Positions 1 through 6,800 of a DNA stretch of 8,008 bases are shown piece after piece. The DNA comes from Betaproteobacteria bacterium (GTDB lineage Bacteria; Pseudomonadota; Gammaproteobacteria; Burkholderiales; SG8-39), in assembly GCA_027317055.1 (NCBI GenBank), contig DAHVFK010000141.1, positions 1 to 8,008 on the forward strand, given 5' to 3'. How positions within the stretch are numbered: position 1 is the stretch's first letter; every line of letters starts with the position of its first letter. The position numbers and the translations under genes are program-made. A model generated the notes under the pieces. It did no database searches and was not told the origin of the DNA. It was given only the letters and a program-made list of their open reading frames with translations.

Positions 1-45
1 CGCTGGGAGTGCATGATTCAGAATCCTGGCATCAGAGCCGAGACA

Positions 46-1287
46 ATGTCGACATCGTCCGAACAAATCGCCCTCAGATTGAGCCGCTGGTTCGGCCTGA
101 TGTGCGTGTTCGGCATTGCCTGGTCAAATGCTTTCTTCCGCGTCGGCCTGGCCGGATTGCTCGTTGCTTCCCTGTTCAGCGGCGTCTACCGCCATCATGC
201 CCGTTCCTGCCTGCGCCAGCCCCTGACCTGGCTGGCGCTGGGATTCTTCCTGATGGTCCTGGCAAGCGCCCTGATCGCCGGACACCCAGCCGAAATGGCG
301 TTCTACGACGTCGAACATTACCGCAAATTGCTCCTGATCCCGGTCTTCGCGGTCGTGTTTTCGAGCGTGCGCGAACACCGCCGGCTGCTGATCGCCTACG
401 GCCTCGGCACGATCGTATTGATGCTGCCGACCTTGCTGGACGGTCTCGGCATCTTCCGCGCGCTGGGGATCGATTTTTCCGCGTACCGCAACGCGGCCTA
501 CAACGCCTCGCTTCACGGCGCGCCGAACCTGGTCTACTGGCGCATGCAGATCGTGCACGGTTTCCATGTCGACGTACTGCTCGCCATGGCGGCGTTCGGC
601 GCCATACTCAAGCCCACATGGCGCGTGCCATTAGGGCTGCTATGCATATTGTGCATCGTGGATGTTGTGCTGTTCATCTACGGACGCATGGCGTTGCTCA
701 GTCTCGTACTAGTGGGTTTATGCGTCACAATCTATCTGCTTCCCACTCTTCGGCTCAGGCTCGTGGGCATGATCGGACTACTCGCGCTCGCCTGCTCGGC
801 CTATTTCTTTATCCCCGACGTCAACACTCGAATCGATTCGATTCAGACCGAGGGCGCGCGCTATTTCGAAAAGGGCGACATCCACACCTCCGGAGGCGAG
901 CGGCTGTACTACTGGAAGCTCGCCGCGCAAATGTGGCGTGATGCACCACTCCTCGGCCATGGTGCCGGAGCGTTTCGGGAGGAGCTCGTCGCCAGGCACG
1001 GCCCGGGCGCGCTACTTGGCTATCGGCACCCGCACAGCGAATACCTTATGCAGCTCGCGGAATTCGGCCTGGTCGGCCTCGGCCTGTTCCTCGCCATGGT
1101 GGTGATCATGCTGAACTCGGTGCGCAAGATCGACGACCGCTGGCTGGCCGCGAGCCTGACGGTTGCCATCCTGGTGTTCTGCCTCAACGCCGTGACCGAC
1201 GCCTCCCTGCACAATGACTGGGAGGGCTGGACGTTTGTCGTCCTGGCATCGATCGCGTGCGCCAGTCGTTGTATCGACAAGAGATGA
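46..1287 (+). CDS. O-antigen ligase / polymerase family membrane protein (WaaL/Wzy_C type)
   Basis: This is a polytopic inner-membrane protein of about 413 residues with many hydrophobic segments (first near residues 15-45, last near 368-405). The largest soluble loop, about residues 255-335, carries the family signature: GERLYYW (Arg286), then LLGHGAGAF, then HPHSEYL (His328/His330). An earlier Arg214 lies in YGRMALLSL. Arginines and a histidine at comparable places are reported as essential in WaaL ligases. The family transfers or polymerises undecaprenyl-diphosphate-linked glycans in the periplasm, for example joining O-antigen to lipid A-core. I chose ATG 46 because the codons between the in-frame ATG 13 and it (AAT, CCT, AGA) look non-coding. 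ATG 13, with GGGAG three bases upstream, remains possible, and the frame is open to the window edge. The adjoining GT9 gene supports an LPS role. Ligase and polymerase cannot be told apart here. Confidence 0.88.
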   Translation: MSTSSEQIALRLSRWFGLMCVFGIAWSNAFFRVGLAGLLVASLFSGVYRHHARSCLRQPLTWLALGFFLMVLASALIAGHPAEMAFYDVEHYRKLLLIPVFAVVFSSVREHRRLLIAYGLGTIVLMLPTLLDGLGIFRALGIDFSAYRNAAYNASLHGAPNLVYWRMQIVHGFHVDVLLAMAAFGAILKPTWRVPLGLLCILCIVDVVLFIYGRMALLSLVLVGLCVTIYLLPTLRLRLVGMIGLLALACSAYFFIPDVNTRIDSIQTEGARYFEKGDIHTSGGERLYYWKLAAQMWRDAPLLGHGAGAFREELVARHGPGALLGYRHPHSEYLMQLAEFGLVGLGLFLAMVVIMLNSVRKIDDRWLAASLTVAILVFCLNAVTDASLHNDWEGWTFVVLASIACASRCIDKR

Positions 1288-2396
1288 GATTCCTGCCCGA
1301 GCCCATTCGGCGCATGGCGTGCGAATCCGTGACGCAGCCGCTGGCCAGCCCGGTGGCGAGCAACGCAACGGCCTATCTGGAGGAGGTTGGCGAGCACAAG
1401 TTGGGCTGGCGCGCCTTTCGCAGGGAACTCGTATACCGCCTGAGCAGGCAGGAGCGCTACCGCATCGAGCGGCTGTGCGACGGGTGCCGGCGCGGCCTGT
1501 GGATGTATTTCGGCGTGCCGCAGATCGGCGATGCGCTGATGGACCTCGCGCCACGCAGCCTGTTCGCCGATGCGGGGGTGGAGGTGGACCTGGTGACGGA
1601 CCCGAATTTGACCGATCTTTTTCGGGCGGACCCCTGGTTTGCCAAGGTCCTTCCCGACCCGTCCGCCATCGGCAACGCGACATACGACTTCGTTATTGTC
1701 CCGAGCCACAAGCACCGCTCGCTGAAGATGAAGCAGCGCCATCTTCCGCGCCACCCCTGGTTCTCGGTACACGGCCGCTTTACCGGGCCCGAGTTTCATC
1801 GCGCCGAATTCGCCGTCCGGCGACTGGCCGATTTTCTACAGCTAGCGCCCACGCCGGAAGCGATTACCCGGCATGCGCGCCAGAAGCTCGGGAGCGCGAG
1901 CCCCTCGGATGGCGGTGCGGGAGCACGATTCTCTCCGAACTCGATCGCACTTGTGCTGGGCGGCGTGCGCGAGGGGCGCACGTATTCGCGCTGGCCTGAT
2001 GTTGTCCGCGAGCTGGCGTCAGCCGGGTTCGACACCTTCGTGCTGTTGGGTAGCGACAACGGTAAGCCAGCGGCACGCGAAGTCCTGACTCACCGCGACC
2101 CGTCACTCCACATTCACGACTTCGTGGGGAGCACTAGCCTGAGCGAGTGCCGCGAGTTTCTTTCCCGCTGCGCCCTGGCGATTGCGGCCGACGGGGGCCT
2201 GATGCACCTCGCGATATCGGCCGGGCGGCCGGTCGTATCCCTGTTTCAGAGCGACATCCTGCCTCAATGGCGGTTGCCGCCCGCGGACAGGGAACTGGCG
2301 CTCCGGTCCGCCACGACGAATGTCTCGGACATCGCACCCGACCGGATTGCGAGCGTGGCGCGCGAATTCCTGCTCGCCCGGGTCCGCGAGGGCTAG
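1284..2396 (+). CDS. Glycosyltransferase family 9 protein (heptosyltransferase-like)
   Basis: The predicted protein has about 370 residues with the GT9 layout of ADP-heptose:LPS heptosyltransferases. An N-terminal Rossmann domain contains VPQIGDALMDLAP, whose Asp83 matches the catalytic Asp of the family's GD motif. A second Rossmann domain contains RTYSRWP (about 232-238), equivalent to the usual TKRWP segment, and ADGGLMHLA (302-310), equivalent to the family (D/N)(S/T)GxxHLA nucleotide-sugar-binding motif. The first 70 or so residues, before the first beta strand, are an extra extension compared with WaaC/WaaF. ATG 1284 is chosen because it overlaps the stop of the ligase-like gene as ATGA, a classic translational-coupling arrangement; a GTG at 1257 is the alternative. 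The likely role is adding a sugar, perhaps heptose, to the LPS core or a related glycan at the cytoplasmic face. The donor and acceptor are not determinable. Confidence 0.87.
   Translation: MRFLPEPIRRMACESVTQPLASPVASNATAYLEEVGEHKLGWRAFRRELVYRLSRQERYRIERLCDGCRRGLWMYFGVPQIGDALMDLAPRSLFADAGVEVDLVTDPNLTDLFRADPWFAKVLPDPSAIGNATYDFVIVPSHKHRSLKMKQRHLPRHPWFSVHGRFTGPEFHRAEFAVRRLADFLQLAPTPEAITRHARQKLGSASPSDGGAGARFSPNSIALVLGGVREGRTYSRWPDVVRELASAGFDTFVLLGSDNGKPAAREVLTHRDPSLHIHDFVGSTSLSECREFLSRCALAIAADGGLMHLAISAGRPVVSLFQSDILPQWRLPPADRELALRSATTNVSDIAPDRIASVAREFLLARVREG
2393..2396. other. Convergent stop-codon overlap (CTAG)
   Basis: The palindrome CTAG carries both stop codons: TAG at 2394-2396 ends the plus-strand GT9 gene, and the complement of 2393-2395 is the TAG ending the minus-strand methyltransferase. 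There is therefore no intergenic space and no separate terminator hairpin between the two converging units. Confidence 0.95.
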
Positions 2397-3067
2397 ATTT
2401 TCTTGCGCGCGATGACCTGAATCTGCGCCAGGGCATCTCGCGTCGTCTGGTCGAGAGGAACGCCCCAGCTGACGCCGATCTCTTCCAGGCGTCGCTTGAT
2501 TCTCGGGCCCACGCCCGGAATTCTGCGTGCGACGCTTTTCAGGGTCTTGAAACCCCACACCTTCTTCGGTTTGCCGCCCGTGAAGTTCAGGCCGTGGATA
2601 TAGGCGAAGTCCTGCACTTCGGCGCTGATCAGCACTGCACCCGGCAGATTCTCGACGAGTTGCCGAATATTGAAGGAAACGGGCGACCACGACGAGTCGT
2701 CAGCGAGCCTGAAGGTGGCCTTGTGATCGGGGTTGAAGATGCTCGGCCAGAAGCCCTGTTCGTACAGGTCTTCGTGCGGGACGACCAGCACCAGGTATCC
2801 GCCGCGCTTGACCAGCCGCCACCACTGCCGCAGCGCTTCCTGCGGGTCGAACAGGTGTTCGAGGCAATGGCTGCTATGGATCGTATCGTAGCTCTCGGGC
2901 GCTCTGTATCGGGTAATGAAATTCGCGTCGCCCTGCGCCACATCGAAGATTTCGGCCGAAGAGCAGACCGGATCGGCGCCGGCGCCGATGTCGATAACTC
3001 TGCCGCTCAGGTATTTCTTCTCGAAATCGGGCCCCCGCAATTTGCGGGTCTTTGACGCTTCGTCCAT
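2393..3067 (-). CDS. Class I SAM-dependent methyltransferase
   Basis: This 224-residue protein has a methyltransferase domain in its first half. Motif I is VIDIGAGADP (24-33), a D42 follows in FDVAQGDA, then HSSHCLEHL (64-72) typical of the Methyltransf_11 group, and RGGYLVLVVP (88-97) as the motif III strand. The C-terminal third is basic (RRIPGVGPRIKRR) and not recognised. Substrate is unknown; such enzymes are common in LPS and polysaccharide clusters, where they methylate sugars or termini, but that is inference from context. Its ATG lies 7 bases after the stop of the WaaG-like gene. A GAGGGG sequence overlapping that gene's last codons, 10 bases before the ATG, can serve as ribosome-binding site. 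At its 3' end it converges with the GT9 gene and overlaps it by four bases. Confidence 0.85.
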   Translation of the reverse strand: MDEASKTRKLRGPDFEKKYLSGRVIDIGAGADPVCSSAEIFDVAQGDANFITRYRAPESYDTIHSSHCLEHLFDPQEALRQWWRLVKRGGYLVLVVPHEDLYEQGFWPSIFNPDHKATFRLADDSSWSPVSFNIRQLVENLPGAVLISAEVQDFAYIHGLNFTGGKPKKVWGFKTLKSVARRIPGVGPRIKRRLEEIGVSWGVPLDQTTRDALAQIQVIARKKI

Positions 3068-3074
3068 CGCGCCG

Positions 3075-4181
3075 TCACCCCTCGCCGTGCGCCAGCGTGC
3101 GGTACAGCTCCGTCAGCTGCTTCGCCGTCTCCCCGACCCCGTAGCGTGTCGCGCAGGCGCGCGCGGCCTCGCGCATGCGCGCATCGCGCATCGCCCGGTC
3201 GGCCTCACCCAGCAGGTGCGCGAGGCCGAGCGTATCGACCGGGTCGCATAGCCAGCCGTCATGCCCGTCGCGCAGGATCTCCGCCGCGCCGCAGCGCCGT
3301 CCCACGATGGCGGGCAGCCCCATTGCCAGCGCCTCGAGCACGCCGTCGGGGAAGGCCTCCGAGCGCGCCGGCAGCAGCAGGCAATCGGCCGCCGCGTAGA
3401 CCGCGCGCAGATCCTCGGTCGCGCCCAGGAAGCGCACGCGCTGCGCGATCCCGGCCTGGCGCGCGCGCGCGGCGAAGCGCTCCGCGTCGGGATCCGCGCC
3501 TGCGGCCACGAGCCACAGATGCCTCGCCCCGGTGGCGGCGAGCGCGTCGATCGCCGCACCCAGGCCGTTCTCGGCGAAACCCGGGCCGACGAACGCGAAC
3601 ACCGTGTCGCGCTGATGCACGCCGAGCGCGGCGCGCGCGGCGCCGCGGCGCGCCGCGTGCTCGCGCGGATGGAAGCGCTCCAGGTCGACGCCGTCGTAGA
3701 TCAGGTGCAGCTTTTCGGGCGCGACGCGGAATCCGTGCAGGATCGCCTCGCGCAGGCGCTGCGAGGCGCATACCACCGCGCGCAGCCGCGGGTGTTCGAA
3801 CATTTGCCTTTCGGCCGCGTGCGCATAGCGCGCGTAGGGCCCGGACATGGCGCCGGCGGCGGCCGCCAGCGGGAGCGCGGCGCGGTACACGTCGCAACCC
3901 GGAATACGCTCGTGCGAATGCACCAGGTCGAAGCCCTGGCGGCGCCATGCCGCGCGCGCCGCACGCGCGAACGCGGCTTCGCGCCACAGCCGGCCGACGC
4001 CCGCCGGATCGACCTTGAGCAGGCGGCGCGCACGCCATTCCGCGGCGCTGCGCGCGATCAGGGTCGGCTCGAAGCCCGCCGCCTCGAGCGCCGGCAGCAC
4101 GCGGGCGATGAATCGCTCGGGTCCACCGCGCGCGTCGTAGCGCGCGCGCACGATCGCAAGCCTGGTCTTGGTCGTCGCCAT
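3075..4181 (-). CDS. Glycosyltransferase family 4 protein, WaaG-like
   Basis: This 368-residue GT-B protein resembles WaaG, the LPS core alpha-1,3-glucosyltransferase. Visible features are an N-terminal glycine-rich loop (ARGGPERF, 17-24), PGCDVY (94-99) matching WaaG's PGLDVY, an E..F segment (AERQMFEHPRLRAVVCAS), YDGVDLERFHP at the domain junction, FVGPGF starting the second domain (197-202), and the retaining-GT4 EX7E motif as E275...E283 within SEAFPDGVLEAL. The family uses UDP-glucose or a similar nucleotide sugar at the cytoplasmic membrane. Oddly, the RKG that normally follows FVGxxF and binds the donor phosphates is E204-N205-G206 here. The gene is markedly GC-rich (hand-counted lines 65-83% GC). 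It starts 24 bases after the btuB-like stop with no visible terminator, and the methyltransferase follows. Its ribosome-binding site is weak. Exact sugar and acceptor are unknown. Confidence 0.87.
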   Translation of the reverse strand: MATTKTRLAIVRARYDARGGPERFIARVLPALEAAGFEPTLIARSAAEWRARRLLKVDPAGVGRLWREAAFARAARAAWRRQGFDLVHSHERIPGCDVYRAALPLAAAAGAMSGPYARYAHAAERQMFEHPRLRAVVCASQRLREAILHGFRVAPEKLHLIYDGVDLERFHPREHAARRGAARAALGVHQRDTVFAFVGPGFAENGLGAAIDALAATGARHLWLVAAGADPDAERFAARARQAGIAQRVRFLGATEDLRAVYAAADCLLLPARSEAFPDGVLEALAMGLPAIVGRRCGAAEILRDGHDGWLCDPVDTLGLAHLLGEADRAMRDARMREAARACATRYGVGETAKQLTELYRTLAHGEG

Positions 4182-4205
4182 GCAGCGAAGATACCACTGC
4201 CGGCG

Positions 4206-6188
4206 CTAGCGCAGCGCATGCTCCGCGCTCACAAACCAGGTCCGGCCGGCCTGGGGGTAGGCGCAAACGGCCGTCGCGCAGCCGAACGAGCCGACGATGC
4301 CATAGCTGTAGTAGCGCTTGTCGAAGATGTTGTCGAGAGCGGCCGACAGGCGCCAGCCGGCGACGCTGTGGCTGAGCTTCAAGTCCGCCAGGGCGTAGTC
4401 CGGCATGAGGCCGCGATAGGCGTTCGCCTGGTCGTTGTCGTAGCGCTGGCGGCCGACGTAGCGCGCCGCAGCGACAAGCTGCGTGCGCGGCGCCGGGCGC
4501 CACGCCGCCTGCAGCTGCACCAGCGTGCGCGGCACCAGGGGCACGTCCTTGCCGCTCACGTCGACCCCGCCGTAGGTACCGGTCTCGAATTTCGCGCTCT
4601 GCAGCACCAGGCTGCCCGAGAGCTCGACGCTCGGCGAAACCCGCGCCTCGCCGAACAGCTCGAATCCGGCGCGGCGGGTCGGCGACAGATTGGTATTGGC
4701 GCCGAACGGAACCACGATCGGGCTGAAGTAGATCTCGTTGTCGAGGTCGATCTCGTACGCGCTCGCGCGCAGGCGAAGCCGCTGGTCGCGGTATTCCAGC
4801 CCTGCGTCGCGCTCGCGCGCGGTTTGCGGCTCGAGCAGGTTGCCGCTGGCGGTGTATCCGTTCTCGTCCACCGTCGCGACGCGAAAACTGGTGCCGAGCC
4901 GGCCGAAGGCGGTCCAGCGCTCGGAAAGCGCGAACTGCACGCCGAGCTCTCCCGCGTGCGGGCTGCGGGTCTGCTGCTGGTCGCTGGCGAAGAAACCCGC
5001 CTGCGTGAGCCGGGTCGAGACCCTTTGCGTGCGCCAGCCCAGGGTGAGCTTCACCGCGCGCGCAACCTGCGCGCTCGCCTGGGCGTAGAAGGCACTGTTG
5101 TCCTGCGACGCGCTGGCGCTCGAGCTCGGGGTCGCGATCGACGCCGGGTCGGCGGCGAAGGCGCGGTCGAAATCCCAGTGGCTCAGGTCCACCCCCAGCA
5201 CCAGGCTGGTCGGAATCTCGCCATCGGAGCTCCAGCGCAGGCGCGGGGCGAAGCTCAGGCTGCGCAGCTTTGCCGCGTAATAGGAGAACAGGCTCACGTA
5301 GTCCGCGGTCGACAACTGGTCGCGGTAGCCAAGGTCGGCCGCGAGCTCCACGCTGCCCAGGCGCCGGCTGCCGAGCAAGGTCACGAAGTTGCCGTCGCGG
5401 GTAGACCAGTCGTTCGGCGTATCGGTGCCGCGCGGGTCGGACGCGAGCTGGTTCTGGTCGCGCACCCCCGGCAGGCGCAGTCGCTGGGCATCGGCGCCGA
5501 ACTTGAGCGCGAACGTGCCGTCGCCGCCGCCAAAGCGCAGGTCGCCGGTGACGTTGTCCTGCCGCACGCGGTTGTTCGCGCGGTAGTTGTCGCTCTCGAA
5601 ATGGCTCGCGGAGACGAGCGCGCCGGCGCGCTCGCCGGCCAGGTTGACGCTCGCGCGCGCGTCCAGCGTGCCGTAGGACCCGGCGCCGGCGAACAGCGAG
5701 GCCTCTTTCGTGTCCGCGCGCGGGCCCTTGGTGATGATGTTGATCGTGCCTCCGGCGGCACCCCCGCCGTAGAGCACCGAGCCAGAGCCGCGCAGGATCT
5801 CGATGCGCGCGATCGACTGCAGCGGGATGGCCGAAAGCTTGGTCGAGCTCAGGTCGTTCTCGTTCAGCCGCACCCCGTCGAGCAGCACGAGCGTGTTCTG
5901 GTCGCCGGTGATGCCGAAGCCGCGCAGATCGAGCTGCAGGTCGGGCGAGCCTGAGTTGTTGCGCGCGTACAGGCCGCCCAGATGGGTCAGCACCTCGGGC
6001 AGGGTGCGCGCGGTATCGCGCGCGATGTCGGCCGCGGTAATGATCGTCATCCCCACCGGAGCATCGAGCCGGCGCTCGGGAAAGCGCGTCGCGGTGACCA
6101 CCACCGCGTCGTGATCCGTTTGGGCATACGCCGATGCGGCGCATAGCATGGCAACGATGGTGCAAAGACCGATTGCGGGAATACGCAC
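4206..6188 (-). CDS. btuB: TonB-dependent vitamin B12 receptor (BtuB-like)
   Basis: This outer-membrane receptor of about 660 residues has a signal peptide (about 1-22, cleaved after SAYA) followed by the TonB box DAVVVTATR (27-35), close to BtuB's DTLVVTANR. A plug domain runs to about residue 155, including LDGVRLNENDLS, RIEILRGSGSVLYGGGAAGGTINIITKG. The beta-barrel runs to the end, with DNIFDKRYYSYG and TWFVSAEH near the C terminus and a possible disulfide pair in GCATAVC. GTG 6188 is chosen because GGGAGGG lies 5 bases upstream and it opens the signal peptide; longer in-frame versions run into the riboswitch. The cobalamin riboswitch directly upstream makes B12 or another corrinoid the likely substrate, moved into the periplasm using TonB-ExbBD energy. 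No btuCDF or cobalamin-synthesis gene is in the window. The final residue is Arg instead of the usual aromatic. Confidence 0.93.
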   Translation of the reverse strand: MRIPAIGLCTIVAMLCAASAYAQTDHDAVVVTATRFPERRLDAPVGMTIITAADIARDTARTLPEVLTHLGGLYARNNSGSPDLQLDLRGFGITGDQNTLVLLDGVRLNENDLSSTKLSAIPLQSIARIEILRGSGSVLYGGGAAGGTINIITKGPRADTKEASLFAGAGSYGTLDARASVNLAGERAGALVSASHFESDNYRANNRVRQDNVTGDLRFGGGDGTFALKFGADAQRLRLPGVRDQNQLASDPRGTDTPNDWSTRDGNFVTLLGSRRLGSVELAADLGYRDQLSTADYVSLFSYYAAKLRSLSFAPRLRWSSDGEIPTSLVLGVDLSHWDFDRAFAADPASIATPSSSASASQDNSAFYAQASAQVARAVKLTLGWRTQRVSTRLTQAGFFASDQQQTRSPHAGELGVQFALSERWTAFGRLGTSFRVATVDENGYTASGNLLEPQTARERDAGLEYRDQRLRLRASAYEIDLDNEIYFSPIVVPFGANTNLSPTRRAGFELFGEARVSPSVELSGSLVLQSAKFETGTYGGVDVSGKDVPLVPRTLVQLQAAWRPAPRTQLVAAARYVGRQRYDNDQANAYRGLMPDYALADLKLSHSVAGWRLSAALDNIFDKRYYSYGIVGSFGCATAVCAYPQAGRTWFVSAEHALR

Positions 6189-6193
6189 GGAAA

Positions 6194-6200
6194 CCCTCCC
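6194..6200 (-). promoter_or_regulatory. Ribosome-binding site of btuB
   Basis: GGGAGGG on the minus strand lies five bases before GTG 6188. It fixes the btuB start and is probably the element masked by the riboswitch when cobalamin is bound. Confidence 0.8.
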
Positions 6201-6201
6201 T

Positions 6202-6219
6202 GGCGTCGACCCCGACGCC
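6202..6219 (-). promoter_or_regulatory. Riboswitch expression-platform hairpin next to the btuB RBS
   Basis: GGCGTC (6219-6214) and GACGCC (6207-6202) form a perfect 6-bp stem around the loop GGGGTC (6213-6208), ending one base before the Shine-Dalgarno. In cobalamin riboswitches a hairpin here (P13) carries the loop that kisses loop L5 of the aptamer. GGGGU in this loop could pair with GCCCC at 6322-6318 in the aptamer. No U-run follows, so control of translation initiation is more likely than termination. The pairing is inferred by eye, not folded. Confidence 0.6.
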
Positions 6220-6243
6220 GTTAAGTTGGTTGCTAAGCGCTTC

Positions 6244-6436
6244 CAAGGCCGGTCTCCGGACTCGCAAGTCTTGGCGCCCCGCCTTCCCGCGCGGAACGTC
6301 TCGCGCAGTGGCACGCTGGGGCGCCCGCACTTGCTTACCGTTGCGGGGGCAGTACAGGCATTGCGGTCCGGCGAGCCGGCCGCGCACCTGTTTCCCGTTT
6401 CATCCGCGGCGCGGGGAACGCGCCGCGGACACCTTG
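6244..6436 (-). promoter_or_regulatory. Cobalamin riboswitch
   Basis: Read on the minus strand, the conserved cobalamin aptamer elements appear in order: GATGAAACGGGAA and AGGTG near the 5' side, AATGCCTGTACTGCCCCCGC, AACGGTAAGC, the B12-box-type GCCACTG, GGGAAGGCGGGGC, and GAGTCCGGAGACCGGCC at the 3' side. The P1 stem is CAAGG (6436-6432) with CCTTG (6248-6244). A 10-bp GC hairpin (6428-6419 with 6413-6404) forms the variable P2 arm. The aptamer lies about 55 bases before the btuB-like GTG start. Such RNAs bind adenosylcobalamin or related corrinoids and lower expression of the downstream uptake gene when B12 is plentiful. Confidence 0.95.
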
Positions 6437-6446
6437 CAGCGAGGAA

Positions 6447-6452
6447 ATTATA
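6447..6452 (-). promoter_or_regulatory. Probable -10 box for the riboswitch-btuB transcript
   Basis: A perfect TATAAT on the minus strand lies two bases after the stop codon of the small upstream gene and about 10 bases before the riboswitch P1 stem, so the predicted transcript start is near 6440. I see no good -35 at 16-18 bases; the sequence there is GC-rich. An activator-dependent promoter or read-through from the upstream gene are alternatives. Confidence 0.5.
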
Positions 6453-6454
6453 GG

Positions 6455-6712
6455 TTAGAAACGATCCAGCCGCGCCGTGTAGCGCTCGACGATGAGGCGG
6501 TAGAGCCGCTCGCCGATCTGCACGTGGGCAAATTCGGGCTCGCCCAGCGCGACCGCGTCCGCCGTGCCCTTGGCCCGAAAGCCGAACGCGCCGCCGGCGA
6601 TCAGGTCGGCCAGCAGCCGCTCCAGCTCGGGCGCCGGAATTTCATCCCCGGTTTGGTCGACCAGTTCACAGATCCGGCCGCGGGCGGTACGGCCTTCCAC
6701 GCGCAGGCTCAT
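6455..6712 (-). CDS. Small conserved-looking protein of unknown function
   Basis: I do not recognise this 85-residue protein. It is a soluble, mixed alpha/beta-looking sequence beginning MSLRVEGRTARGRICELVDQ, with an acidic stretch around PAPELERLLADLIAG and ending RLYRLIVERYTARLDRF. No signal peptide, membrane segment or metal-binding motif is visible. ATG 6712 is chosen because AAGGAG lies six bases upstream, an excellent ribosome-binding site. The frame can be extended to 6880, but the added part reads as the antisense of the zapB-like gene and looks non-coding. It is divergent from the zapB-like gene and sits just before the btuB promoter and riboswitch. It could be co-transcribed with btuB, as no terminator separates them. 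Confidence 0.75.
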   Translation of the reverse strand: MSLRVEGRTARGRICELVDQTGDEIPAPELERLLADLIAGGAFGFRAKGTADAVALGEPEFAHVQIGERLYRLIVERYTARLDRF

Positions 6713-6765
6713 GTCAGGCTCCTTAGCAATGATCAGGAAACACATGCAAAACCGGATGTTATTTC

Positions 6766-6794
6766 TTGACGCAGCTTGAATTTTGAAACATAGT
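6766..6794 (+). promoter_or_regulatory. Sigma70-type promoter of the zapB-zapA unit
   Basis: TTGACG (6766-6771, 5 of 6 to consensus) is followed after exactly 17 bases by CATAGT (6789-6794, 4 of 6). The expected transcription start is close to 6801, which coincides with the likely GTG start of the zapB-like gene. The promoter lies in the 88-base divergent gap shared with the small unknown gene on the minus strand. Confidence 0.6.
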
Positions 6795-6800
6795 TTACGC

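Noticed and set aside
3626..3670. A very GC-rich, palindrome-like stretch that could look like a hairpin or repeat.
   Set aside because: It is explained by Ala/Arg codons in a poorly conserved linker of the GT4 gene and has no regular repeat unit.
4203..4212. GCGCTAGCGC palindrome at the end of btuB as a possible terminator.
   Set aside because: It has no loop and no following T-run on the minus strand, so it does not qualify as an intrinsic terminator.
3261..5954. An open frame of 897 codons on the plus strand, antisense to the btuB and WaaG-like genes.
   Set aside because: Its translation is low-complexity Arg/Ala/Gly/Val/Gln-rich with no domain, and it spans two clear genes on the other strand. 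Open antisense frames are expected in strongly GC-biased coding DNA.
6189..6314. N-terminal extension of btuB to GTG 6314.
   Set aside because: The added codons are the translated riboswitch aptamer (the GTG is part of the GCCACTG region). The signal peptide and strong ribosome-binding site place the start at 6188.
3259..6387. An open frame of 1042 codons on the minus strand, shifted relative to btuB and the GT4 gene.
   Set aside because: It crosses the riboswitch, btuB and the intergenic gap in another frame, and its product is Arg/Ala/Gly/Pro-rich. The recognisable domains lie in the btuB and GT4 frames.
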